Positions 47,892 to 58,389 of a DNA stretch of 64,000 bases are shown in pieces. The notes beneath the pieces were generated by a model. The model searched no databases, was not told where the DNA came from, and saw only the letters and a list, made by a program, of their open reading frames with translations. Position numbers and translations under genes: made by a program. Positions within the stretch are counted from its first letter, which is position 1. Each line of letters begins with the position of its first letter. Where the stretch lies: contig JAQFVV010012405.1 of the NCBI GenBank assembly GCA_028023455.1, positions 12,009,423 to 12,073,422 of the forward strand, in the 5' to 3' direction. The DNA comes from Epiperipatus broadwayi. Lineage: Eukaryota; Onychophora; Udeonychophora; Euonychophora; Peripatidae.

Positions 47892-50280
47892 TGGATGTGA
47901 AAAATAATTGTCACAACCCAAAATTTAAAAAAAAAACCAGGCCATTTAAAATCTCGGCCACTAGGAAAAAAAATAGCGGGTCTAAAAATGAATCAATTTA
48001 TAAAAATAAAAAAAACATCCATTAATTTGAGAAAAAGAATACACACTAGTTAAACAGAACCTAAAAAGGGTTTGTTACCCCCACATCAAACAACCTATAT
48101 TAGATTGTTTAAAAAAGTATTGAAAATTAAAAATCTATCAAGAACATTATGGAGGGCCAAACACAAGATACAACAAATAAGTCTACTGATATGTGTTTGC
48201 TAAAACTTAACAAAATTTATCCCTCTGAAAACTATAATTATAAAAGCTCTACTCAAAATAATTTTGCTGAACAATCAATAAATAAACAAAACCTTCTAGA
48301 ATCACATGATTGCAATAATCTAGAAAATGCCATAAATAGCATAACCCTAAACCTAGAGAATAGACCTGAACTCGTGATAAATAAATCAACCATTAATGAA
48401 GAAAAATTGAATCCATATAACTATACAATGCTAAACACAAACTATATTAGAGTCTAATATAATCTCTGCTAAAGTCTATGCCCCCGAAATTAAAATAACT
48501 AACAATTCTACCATCAACTATTTAATTAGACTGGCATCATTGCAGACAGAATCAAATTCTTCTACAAGTGACCAAAACTGAAAAAAACAAACAAGATTAA
48601 TTCTAATCCAATCAGGATTCCTTATATTAAAAAATACAACATTGATAATCAAAATGGAAATATTAAAATCGAAATCAATATCAAAATGTAAAAAATTTTT
48701 TACAAAACCTTAAACAAAACATAGGCCTTTTAGATGACAATGTAAATGCAAGCATTGAACCAATAAGGCTAGAATCAAATGCTTCTCAGACCTCCCAATT
48801 TCATAAGAATGTAAAAGAAAAAACCCTAAATGATACAGATGATTTATATACAATAAACATAAGAGAAAAAAAAGATGATTAATATTACACGAATAGAAAA
48901 GTCACCTCCAAAAGAGATTATTTTGAAGATTATGTCTCATTCATTCACTGGAAAGGCAAGGCACTCTAAGATAAAGCACTAGACAAGCATAAAAAAACAT
49001 GGAAACATCTACACTTTAACTTGGTCTATTAGACAATAAAAATAAATAAAAAATATTAAAGTAAGTAAGCCAATTGTTGAAAAAACCTAACCCTATGTTT
49101 TCATCAAATAAAAATCTCCAAAGTCTGGAATGCAACATTCAAGACGTAGTCAATTGCATTTCCGAATATAAAGGGGCAGAAAACATAAGGCAAATGGTTG
49201 CTATGATAAAATATAATAATACAAACAAAATTGTACAAATATGATTCAAAAATTAATAGCAATAGTAATCTTAAAAAAGATCAATCTTATGGAAAAAATG
49301 AATCAGTGATTGCCAAAGATGTAGATGTTAAAGATCCTCTCGCTGATGTCATGGAGTATTCAGATGATGAAATCACATTTAAAAACAATGTAATACCAAA
49401 TAATAAACAAGAAAATATAAGATATAATAAACTTCAACAAAGTGATCAACAAAATAGTATAAGCAACTATGATTTAACTCAAGGAAATAAACAGTATAAG
49501 CTAAACAAGCCTAATGATAAAACTCTATCGAACCATCCCAAATTCAAAACACAAATATTACCTAAGGCAACTAATGACAAAGACACTCAAGTACTTAATT
49601 CTAAAAACAAAGCACAATCTAAAATAAAAAAATCCAAAGCTTGTGTAAACTTAACAGAGTTAAAATCCAGCAAATCTAAAGAAAATGAGCAGACTAATTT
49701 GGCTTATTAAAAAACTCATCCAAATGTTAAAAATATACAAACCCATACTATAACATTTATGAAAAGTAATTGTGACAGTATTTCCTCTCAAAAAAATCCG
49801 ACTATTAAGGATAAAAACATTTACAACTGATCATAACCACGAATATGTGTTAAATGATAACAAACAAAATTTTTCACAAGAGGCACTAGAACAAATATTC
49901 CACAGAACGCTAATAACCAATAAAAAATAAATAATGAAAATGATATTGCGATCGCAACCAATTCTAAAAATTATTCTACATATAAACCACTCAAAACCAA
50001 CATATATCTAACAGGTAAAGTCGATATAACACATAATAAAACCTCATATGCAAACATAACAAAAATAGGAATTCCACAACAATTAAATGCATCACAAAAT
50101 CATAATAATTTTTCATATAATATAAATAATAAAATATACAATTTCAATAACACACATCTAAAACTTCATGACCTAACATTGTTAGATTTGTTAGGACAAG
50201 AATTAGACAGCTAAATAACACAAACAACATGAAAATAGCAACACTAATTTTACTGTAACGGAACATACAGAAGAACAATT
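47892..50280 (+). pseudogene. ORF1 N-terminal region of the L1/Tx1-like LINE (decayed)
   Basis: Basic start (KFKKKTRPFKISATRKKNSG), then low-complexity N/K/S/Q-rich sequence with stops every 50-150 codons. Longest open stretches are 48149-48457 (102 residues, MEGQTQDTTNKSTDMCLLKL start) and 49231-49710 (159 residues; contains the acidic DVDVKDPLADVMEYSDDEIT segment). No structured domain is recognisable. The same strand and composition over 2.4 kb and the position upstream of the knuckle domain support one original reading frame. A disordered N-terminal ORF1 region is the best reading. Confidence 0.6.
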
Positions 50281-50317
50281 TCAAATAATAAATTCTAAAT
50301 TTAACCAATCAATCCCA

Positions 50318-51600
50318 TTGCTTCTATTAAATTCACTAGTGAATTACAACAGTGACAAGAGTCTGATCCTAGCTGTGATAAATATCAACTGTGACTTGTA
50401 CAAGTTCCCAGTCAATGCTCTTTATGACCTAATTAGGAAAAATGATATCACTGAAACCATTTATCATATCTCAACTCATCCAAATGACAGATACATAGCT
50501 GTGGAGTTTACATCATGGGTGAACAGAAATGTATTCAAGAACAGGTTTAGAGGGTTGGACAATAAATTTATAATTCTCGTAGACTTAAACCGAACATCAA
50601 CACTACAGGCATGTTAAAGAATTGCATCACTGGCTTGGATGATATGCAAATGCAAGAGTTAATGCAACCATTTGGCAAAATATATAAATTCTCTTACCTA
50701 CCAGTAGACAAATCAGTTAGTTCAATCCTATCAAACATAGCAGTTTTTGAATTAAATCTTAAAAAGGGCATAAATCCCACCAACATTCCAACCATTATCA
50801 AACTGAGGGGTGCTTCCATAATTCTTTCCTTTATGGGAGTTAAGCCTCAGTGCTTTTACTGTGGGCAAAGAAATTCATTTTATAAGGGACTGCCTGGCTC
50901 AGATCTGCACCATTTGTGGTGTGAAGAAAAACAGGTTTCACAAGTGCAAAGAAGCCCAAAGCACTCCACCCCTAAAATCAACTTATAAAGACACAATCTC
51001 TTCAAATAATAACCCAAAAATGATTTTCAACTACAAATCTGAAGAATTAAATATTGTAACAAGCAGCACAAAAATTATGAAAAGTCAAATGCTAAACAAA
51101 AATAACATTGTAGCAAATAGTAATATGATGAACCAATCACCAAAAGATGTGTCAACCAAATCTGATAAAGCTATAACTCAAATGATCTTAACTAAAAGTC
51201 AACAGACTCAAATCTCAAAAGGAAATTCTTAGCTCTCAAAAAATAAAGAAACACCTAATGTTGCAAGCTTAGATCCTTTCGAGCAAGAAAATCATATTGA
51301 ACATAATTGCCAAAGATCTCAAACAGCAACAACATCTCCTTATTCAAACTCAGATAATATAGGCAATCTACAGCAAGAGAGGCCAACCATAACCACTGCA
51401 TCCTTAACTGACAAACCAAAGATACTGAGTACCCAATCCAAAGATGACATAAGCCACAGCAACAATGGCACTGATGTGGAGTCAGACATGGAGCTGAGCT
51501 TCACTAACATAACTAACCACAAAAGGAAATCTAATATTTTTTTAGGAATAGCTCAGAAAAAAAAGAACTAACATCATACTCAAAAGAAAAACCGAATTAT
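50318..51600 (+). pseudogene. ORF1 C-terminal region: RRM-like domain and two zinc knuckles (frameshifted)
   Basis: The first segment (50318-50617) has ININCDLYKFPVNALYDLIR and YIAVEFTSWVNRNVFKNRFR, consistent with the RRM-like fold of L1/Tx1 ORF1 proteins. The second (50611-50988) begins LKNCITGLDDMQMQELMQPF and reaches PQCFYCGQ. A frameshift inside the knuckle splits it; 50861-51232 continues HFIRDCLAQICTICGVKKNR then FHKC. Together they give a CxxC-H-C knuckle followed by a second CxxC...H-x-C knuckle, the usual nucleic-acid-binding tail. The remainder (to about 51.6 kb) is polar and ends EDENRE-like sequence before the endonuclease start. Confidence 0.75.
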
Positions 51601-51844
51601 TCTAAAAGTCTAAAACCCACCCCTTGATATAAAAATAAACCAACCACAAAAAAAAATGCAAAGTCAACCATACTACTACTGTATCCCAACTAATCATATC
51701 TACAAATGATCTGGAAAATCAATCATATAACAACCCTGATAGGCCAAACCTAAGTGATAATAAAGAAGATGAAAATAGAGAATGAAACTTCAACCCCCCC
51801 TCCAAAATATTTCTAGTGGTCCAGTCAAGTGGTTCTAATGTTAA

Positions 51845-52378
51845 TGGATAGTTATTCTTGTAAAATAGTAGACCGGAATGTGAGAGGTCTTAACTCATGT
51901 GAATGTATTTATGCAATTAGGCAGTTTTTCTCCTTGGTCTTACCACATATTCTGTTTATGGGAGAAACCAAATACCATTATAATTCTAATGTCTTTATTT
52001 TCACTGGAATTGAATAAACTTGGAAACACACTGCTTTCAAAAAACCTTTCAGCAGTTAAGAGTATGGACATAATCATCAACAACAAAATAGCCCCTGATA
52101 GTTTTAAAATTCTTTACCACAACTCCAACCTGCTGGCAATTAATCTGACATATACCTCCCCAAGACAGAAGGCATTTTTCATAAAGACTATTAAAAAAAT
52201 CCAAAATAGGGATAAAATCCTTGCCTCATAATTTCTTATAGAAAACACCTGGAATCTCTTCAACTTCCCACACATACATATCCAAGTGTGAATAACTAAT
52301 TGTTCCAGCAGGCTTACAGTAACTTTCATAACAGACCAAATTTGACAAGGTTTCCTGGATTTCTCATTGTGCGACAAA
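51845..52378 (+). pseudogene. Endonuclease N-terminal part of the L1/Tx1-like LINE (truncated)
   Basis: IVDRNVRGLNSCECIYAIRQ corresponds to the WN-x-RGLN start of AP-type LINE endonucleases (W replaced by R in this copy), followed by LPHILFMGETK, the E-T-K catalytic region. After a frameshift near 52.0 kb the overlapping frame continues KSMDIIINNKIAPDSFKILY and AINLTYTSPRQKAFFIKTIK to a stop at 52229, then fragments such as NTWNLFNFPHIHIQ. The GDFN and SDH motifs and the whole reverse transcriptase are absent. Non-functional. Confidence 0.75.
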
Positions 52379-52389
52379 ATTTAATAAGT

Positions 52390-52895
52390 TTAACAATAAA
52401 TAATTTTTATATAATAAAAACAATAATTAATTTGTGATAACTCTATCATATTCTGCTTTAACATCTGATATTTATTTTATAATTATTAAAGTTTTTGAAA
52501 ATACTTTAACACCATGTCAATTTTGATTGATGTGTTTTACATGGAGTATCATCAAGCTAGAAAGATTGCCTTAAATTTGATGTTTGCCAATGGTTCATAA
52601 AATATTAAACTCTTTATATTTTTTCCAATTAAAATATCAATAAAAGCAGTAGGAATATCTACATTATTTAAAAATCCTATGCTAATATGAGTTACAATAA
52701 CAGTTAACAACTATCTAAGGTAGTGTAGGAAAACATGAATGATTCTCAATGAATATGAGAGTTATCAAGATAATAATCTTCATTAATTTGTCATTTATTT
52801 GTTTATTTTATGAAAAATTAAATTTTAGTTATATTTTGCATTAAGAGATAGGGCCATTTATAAAACTATTCCATTTATTTCATATCCACAAGTGA
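52390..52895. other. AT-rich spacer
   Basis: Nothing recognised between the truncated LINE and the tail of RTE copy 2. Confidence 0.5.
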
Positions 52896-52901
52896 AATTG
52901 T

Positions 52902-52932
<31 letters not shown>

Positions 52933-53028
52933 TCACCATCATCATCAACCATTATCAATCCACTGCAGGATGAAGGTGAAGGTCTCTCCAAGTTTAATCC
53001 ATCTTCTCCGATCTTTAGCTTCTCTTCT

Positions 53029-54066
53029 CTACAACACCCCTGCACATTTTTTTATTTCATCCATCCATCTCACATGTGGTCTCTTTCTGGATCTTTTACA
53101 AACTCTTGGAATCCAGTTTAAAATTTCAATTGTCCATCTATTATCATCTCTTCTAGCAATATGTCCAGCCCAACTCCATTTCAGTTTTTTAATTTTTTCA
53201 ATGAGGTCAGTAACACCTGTTTGTTGTCTTACCCATACATTGCATTTTCGATCTCTTCTTGTTACTCCCAACATACATCTCTCCATACTCCTTTGAGTGG
53301 TCTGAAGTCTCTGTATTGCTCTTCTATTAAGTGTCCAAGTCTCAGATCCATAAGTAAGAACTGGTAAAACACATTTGTTAAAAACCATCCTTTTCAAACA
53401 CATAGGCATATTTCCTTTTAGTATCAAGTTATTTCTACCAAAAGCACTCCAACCAAGTTTAATTCTATGATTAATTTTCTCCATTATGTTTCCATCTGTA
53501 TTAATAATCTGACCAAGGTATTTGTAACTGTTAACTTCTTCTAATTCTTCATAATCAATCTTTATTTTCATATTTTGAGCAAATCGATTAAACATTACTT
53601 TAGTCTTTTTAACATTTATCTTTAGTCCTACTTTTCTACTTTCATCTGATAACTCCTGCAACATTTCCTGCAGCTCTGAAGCATTATTTTCAAAAACAAC
53701 TACATCATCTGCGAAATCTAAATGACTTAAATACTCTCCATTTACTTTCACTCCTTTAGTTTCCCATTTTAATCCACAAAATACTTCTTGCACCACTGCT
53801 GTAAAGAGTTTTGGAGATATGGAGTCACCTTGTCTTACACCTTTCTCAATGTTGATTTTTCCAGTATCATTATGTAATATAATTGTTGTTGTTGCATTTT
53901 TATAAATATTCTTTAAAATATGACAATATCCTGGATCTATACCTTGATGATCCAATGCTTTAATCACTGAAGAAATGTGTATAGAATCGAATGCCTTTTC
54001 ATAATCTACAAATCCAAAACATAATGACAACTCATATTCGTTTGTCCTTTCTATGACTTCTCTCAA
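53029..54066 (-). pseudogene. RTE reverse transcriptase core, copy 2 (345-codon open frame)
   Basis: After a second one-base deletion near 54090 (in GFKSGFST) the frame is open for 345 codons. Contains motif A GFVDYEKAFDSIHIS, motif B GVRQGDSISPKLFTA, catalytic HLDFADDVVVFENN, a VNSYKYLGQIINTDGNI block, the LPVLTYGSETWTLNRRA thumb segment and the RTE-type C-terminus AGHIARRDDNRWTIEILNW followed by VRWMDEIKK. All catalytic aspartates are present, so this segment encodes a complete-looking RT core, but without a start codon or an intact upstream domain. Expression would need a fortuitous promoter. Confidence 0.95.
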
Positions 54067-54160
54067 TACCTGGATATGATCTATTGTACTAAACCACTTT
54101 TAAATCCAGCTTGTTCTCTTGGTTGGTGGAAATCCAAAGTTCTCTGTAGACGAGTTGTAA

Positions 54161-54925
54161 TTATCTTGGTAAAAATTTTATATAAAACTGATAAAAGGCT
54201 GATAGGTCGGTAATTTCTAATATCTTCTTTATCACCTTTTTAAATATTAATATTATTACTGCATTCTTCCAATCTTTCAGTACATCTTTATCATTTAGAC
54301 ATTTGGTATATAACTTTGCTAAAATTGTTTCTATTTCTTCACCTGCTTCTTTTAATATATCAATTATAATTCCATCATTTCCTGGAGCCTTTCCTTTCTT
54401 CATACACTTAATTGCATGTCTCACTTCTTCATTTAAAATTCTGGGCAATTCGGAAGATGTAATAGATATAGGAGGTACTTGTTCTTTATTGCTATATAAT
54501 TCTTGATAAAAATCTTCTACCAATTTCATGATGTCATCTCTCTTTTTAGTAATAATTCCATCTTTTTTTCTTATTGCAGATATAAATTTCCTACCAATAC
54601 CAAAATGTTGTTTAACATTTTTGAGACTTTTATTTTCTTCTGCAGCTTTCCTTGCTATTTCACAGTTATACTTTCTTATATCATTTTCAACTCTTTTCCG
54701 CACCATTTTACAAAATTCGAGATATTCAATTCTTTTTAATACATCATTTTTGTATATCTTCATATTCCTTCTTTTCTTCATAAATTCTCTAGTCTCAGTA
54801 GAAATTTTATTTGTCAATTGCTGCTCTTTTCTACCAGCTATGTTTGTTGCAGTTTTTAAAAGTGTATCAGTTATTTTCATATTAATTTCATTCAAATCTG
54901 AATCATGTTCAAAATCTCCTAACAC
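54161..54925 (-). pseudogene. RTE linker and N-terminal RT region, copy 2
   Basis: Continues in the same frame directly after the stop at 54926, reading LGDFEHDSDLNEINMKITDT and a lysine-rich linker (RKEQQLTNKISTETREFMKK), then the start of the RT domain with GKAPGNDGIIIDILKEAGEE. A deletion of one A in a run near 54239 (six in copy 1, five here) shifts the frame after ILIFKK, so the RNYRPISLL block is read out of frame and the segment ends at 54161. Confidence 0.92.
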
Positions 54926-55750
54926 TTAAAACCTATTTGTAAGTTCTAATTTAAATTCATTAGAATGTTTCTGAAGATTAGGAATATCAACTGTAAATAT
55001 TGTTTTTCTTAATAATTTTTGTCTCTCTAGTCTTACATTAACGCGTAACTTACACCTTACTAATCGATGATTACTTCCTGTGTTAAATTTATTAAGAACA
55101 CTACAATCTTGAAATATGTATTCTCTGTTAGTCAAAATATAATCCAATTCTGCTGTACCTTCATTTGGATGCTTCCATGTCCATTTCCTTTTAACATTTT
55201 TCTCAAAAAATGAATTCATAATATAAAGTTTTTCATTTTCTGCAAACTCCACAAGTCTATGTCCTCTCTCATTTCTATTACCATAACCAAAATTACCTAT
55301 AGCAATTTCATCTTTCATTTGTCTACCAATTCTAGCATTAAAGTCTCCCATAACAATTTTAAAATGTTGTTTACTCTGATCAAAAGCTTTTTGTACATCC
55401 ATATAAAAATCTTCTACTACTTCATCACTATGAGAACTTGTTCGGGCATAAACCTGAATTATCTGCATTTGGTATCTGCTATTAAGTTGTATAACTAATC
55501 TTGCCACTCTGTCCGATACACCATCAATCTCCCCAATATTGTTCTTCCACTTTTTATTTATAATGAATCCTACTCCACTTGTATTTCCAATATGTGTGCC
55601 TTTATAATAGAGTATATGTCCACTTTTTAAATCAATTGTTTCTTCTCCTTTTCTTCTAAACTTCACAAAGTCCAATAATGTCCCATGTAATATAAGACAG
55701 TTCTTCTTCTAATTCTTGCAATCTTCCTTCACTTGAAAGTGATCTGCAGA
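54926..55750 (-). pseudogene. RTE endonuclease domain, copy 2
   Basis: After a one-base insertion near 55660 (relative to copy 1, in the GLCEVRR region) the frame is open from 55675 to a TAA at 54926. Motifs visible: GVGFIINKKWKNNIGEIDG, IQVYARTSSHSDEVVEDFY, the catalytic GDFNARIG, KRKWTWKHPNEGTAELDYIL, and GSNHRLVRC. The last should be SDH in an active AP-type endonuclease; here the Asp is Asn, which would be expected to abolish nicking. The stop at 54926 replaces the glutamine expected from copy 1 (TNWCQ there, TNRF-stop here). Role when intact: nicking target DNA to prime reverse transcription. Confidence 0.92.
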
Positions 55751-55757
55751 TATATAT

Positions 55758-56270
55758 ATATAAGAATGTGTTTAATGTTTCATTCTATGTCCCAAACAAA
55801 GTTAATAAATTAGTGAATAATTCTAAGGATGTCATACCTGTCAAGCAGGAAAATCATATTGTATTTCAATTTATTTGTGAGTGTATGTTATCAGATACAT
55901 CTGGGTCTCGTTTTATCCGGTAGATAGGTGTCTCAGAAAATGTGCACAAAAGAAATCACACAAAAATAGACTTAACTAACCTTGAAAAATGGGGGATAAG
56001 TTACTGTAATTTTTGAAAATTGCATAAAAGCAAAGCAATAACGTAAAATTACTTTAAAATTCACATAAAAAAATAAGAAAATAAAATATGACTAATAAAA
56101 AATTTCAAATTTGAAAATAATTAATACAAGACAAACTTTTTTTACTTTTTTTATTAACTATAGTATTTAATTTTATTCAAAACAATATATATTTATGTGT
56201 AATTTACATTTTTTTCATGCATGTACAGTATTTTAATCGTTATTGCTATTTGAGACATCACATTCATCAT
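55758..56270 (+). pseudogene. Coding remnant related to 39.66-40.14 kb
   Basis: A plus-strand frame with one internal TAG reads VFNVSFYVPNKVNKLVNNSK, DVIPVKQENHIVFQFICECM, LSDTSGSRFIR, stop, IGVSENVHKRNHTKIDLTNL, EKWGISYCNF, stop (about 56030). The HKRN-x-TKIDLT core and the ~240 bp of AT-rich sequence after the stop match 39660-40110 in inverse orientation. It lies immediately next to the 5' end of RTE copy 2, so the RTE copy probably inserted beside or into it. Function unknown; probably the C-terminal part of a transposon-encoded protein. Confidence 0.5.
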
Positions 56271-56279
56271 GATATGATG

Positions 56280-57185
56280 TGAGGTACTGTAGCTTCTCCT
56301 TAAATGAAGTCAAGAGGAAATACAACTAAAACATTTTCCAATCGCTGTTGATCATTCCCATTTCACTAAGCAATCTAAAATTGAAATTTTTGTTTCCAAA
56401 GAAATTCATTTTCTTGGGTGTTTTTTCCTCTCCATTAGGGTAAACTAAAAGTTTAAAACAAAAATAAGAACTTAGACTTATGATAATAAAAAGACACCGA
56501 CTCACTACTGTTGGGCAAAATTTAATTCAAACTAACAATTAAAAATTAAAGTCTTACTTTTGTCTTTATTTTTTTAATTTTCAATTCCATTTAAAAATCA
56601 AATTTCATCGTTTCACATCACATTAATTTCAGATCACGTTACATAATTTTTAAATTGTTAATTACAATTAAAAATCAGATTTTAATTGTCAAATTTAATT
56701 GTTCCCACCGCTGTTACTCACCTTTTAAAAATAAACTTGTGGACACTACATGATTAATTGATTACATACTCTTTTTATAAAAAGCAAAAATAGAACGTGA
56801 TTTAAAATGCAAAAACAACAACATACATAGTATTTTTCATCTATAATGTTTGAACAGATTTACATTATAGTCTTTTAAAATTTAATGTGTGTATATAAAA
56901 TGGGAAAATCCTGATTTTTAAGTGAATTATGAACTTCTTTATTGCATAAAATCTATTACAGTACTATTACAAAGTGCTGAAAATATTGAAATTATTAGAT
57001 GGAAGTTGAACTCTGATAATGCGCTATTACTTTAAATATGATGTGAGCGCACAAAATTTATAATATTTAAATTAATAGCACATTATTGGAACTCGACTTC
57101 TGATCTAATAATTTTTAGTGCATAAGAGAAAACCGCATACAATAATATTAAGAAGAAACATGAATTGCATTAAATAAATCTGCAT
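56280..57185. other. AT-rich spacer
   Basis: No recognisable gene. A GCGCTATTACTTTAAATATGATGTGAGCGC-like near-palindrome occurs at about 57020-57050 and could form a hairpin. Confidence 0.4.
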
Positions 57186-57189
57186 AAAA

Positions 57190-57535
57190 CAAGACCTGGG
57201 TGTATAAATGAATCAAGGTGCAATATTGAAAAGAGATTAAAGAATCATGTATTGTTATATAAACATGTAAAAAGTAAAATTAATAGTGTTTTAATGACTG
57301 CTTCAGTTTTCTTTGATTATGAAAAAACATGTAAATATAAATTTAAATTTGATATTGAAAATGTAAAAATTCTTCATGAAGAGAGAAACCTTTATAAAAG
57401 AAAAATTACGGAGCCAATTTTTATAAATATGAATGAAATGCATTTAATAAATAGACAAGCTGCTAATATTAAAATATGGGATTTATGGGAATTTGAATGG
57501 ATGACATTTGCTTTTGCTTTGTTTTTTTTTTAATT
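57190..57535 (+). pseudogene. Penelope-like element, GIY-YIG nuclease C-terminal remnant A
   Basis: One frame reads RPGCINESRCNIEKRLKNHV LL..., then through the 93-codon open segment (57252-57533). The block KYKFKFDIENVKILHEERNL followed by YKRKITEPIFINMNEMHLIN is the characteristic end of Penelope-like GIY-YIG endonucleases, in which an F-D-x-x-N/D-VKIL-x-E stretch precedes a YKR-x-x-E helix and a terminal IN motif. The catalytic Glu corresponds to the YKRKITEP position. The upstream GIY-YIG core itself and the reverse transcriptase are missing, so this is a 3' fragment. It differs clearly from remnant B at 60.1 kb and represents another subfamily. Confidence 0.7.
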
Positions 57536-57539
57536 TAAT

Positions 57540-57745
57540 GGCAATCGAGGCAGGTTTAAAAAAATTAACCGAAAGTACTTTTGTGTATTGAAAGACTGTT
57601 TACAATAGATTATTACTGTTATATTTATTATTTTTATTATGATGACAGTTTTGGATAGTTTAGAGTTAGTTGTACTATGGCCACTAGGTGATGCTGCAGT
57701 ACCAGACTGCAAGTGATAAATTTCTATCAAAAAATCACTGAAATC
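57540..57745. other. Short spacer
   Basis: Contains a moderately complex stretch (CTATGGCCACTAGGTGATGC) of unknown origin. Confidence 0.4.
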
Positions 57746-57750
57746 AAAAA

Positions 57751-58380
57751 ATTAAAATGCCTAAGGCAAAGTAAATCGAACAAATTCTTCTAAAACACAC
57801 AAAAAAATCTAAGAAAATGCTATAAAATTTGAATTACAAAAACAGAAATCAGTATAAATATGTCAAATGCAACACCCCCTCCAATATCACAACTTAAAAA
57901 ATTAAAATGCCTAAGGCAAAGAAAATCCAACAAATCCTTCTAAAATACAAATAAAAAAAATTGAAGAAAATGCTATAAAATTTGAATACAAAAACAGAAA
58001 AACTATAATAATAAATCGGAAAAAATTAACAAAGTTTCATTAATAGTAAATGGCAGGAATGTAATGGGTCAAAATATGTCAAACACACCTTCCCACATCA
58101 AGAATTTGATCAAAAATAAGTAAAATGCAAAATACAAAAGCTAAAAAATTATGAATGTTATTTTCAAAAGCCTAAGAAATAAAAGAAAAAGTATAATACC
58201 AAATCTCAAAAAAATTAATAAAGCTTCATTAATGATGGATGGCATACCTATTAAGTAATTAAATATAGATAACAATGAGCTCATAGATATTTAAAAAATA
58301 AAACTAGCTATAAAATATAAAAACAGAAATTGGTCTAATATATAAAACACAACCCCCCCTCCACAATTATAGCTAGTTTC
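57751..58380. repeat. Tandem repeat, ~150-bp unit with degenerate extra units
   Basis: ATTAAAATGCCTAAGGCAAA begins at 57751 and again at 57901, exactly 150 bp apart, and most of the unit is conserved (AGAAAATGCTATAAAATTTG). Further diverged units follow: TTAA(C/T)AAAG(T/C)TTCATTAAT at 58025 and 58215, and C-rich ACACCCCCTCC-like punctuation near 57871, 58085 and 58350. AT-rich with no open frame. Confidence 0.8.
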
Positions 58381-58389
58381 ATTTAAATA

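Larger units (their letters stand above)
47760..52380 (+). mobile_element. L1/Tx1-like LINE, ORF1 plus truncated endonuclease
   Basis: Coding-like + strand sequence starts at the ATG near 47892 (MDVKNNCHNP..., basic) and runs with many stops through a long, asparagine/lysine-rich ORF1, an RRM-like and double zinc-knuckle region, and then the beginning of an AP-type endonuclease. Homology ends near 52.38 kb, before any reverse transcriptase. Loss of the 3' part is the opposite of ordinary 5' truncation, so a later deletion or rearrangement is likely. Confidence 0.75.
52901..55755 (-). mobile_element. RTE-type non-LTR retrotransposon, copy 2, well preserved
   Basis: Reads on the minus strand from 55755 (5'-truncated at CTGCAGATCACTTTCAAGTG, inside the endonuclease N-terminus) to a 3' tail of ATC/TGATGA-type triplets (52931-52950) followed by an AT dinucleotide run (52901-52930). 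Such microsatellite tails instead of poly-A are characteristic of RTE elements. The copy is disabled by one in-frame stop and three single-base indels over about 2.8 kb, far fewer than copy 1, so it is younger. Orientation is opposite to copy 1 (11.1-14.06 kb). Confidence 0.95.

Noticed and set aside
52892-53296. 134-codon ORF on +
   Set aside because: Antisense shadow of the RTE copy 2 C-terminus plus its AT/ATC tail.
54528-54929. 133-codon ORF on + (and the equivalent minus ORF at 12346-12747)
   Set aside because: Phenylalanine/leucine-rich antisense of the lysine-rich RTE linker; occurs in both copies for that reason, so the apparent conservation is not evidence of a gene.
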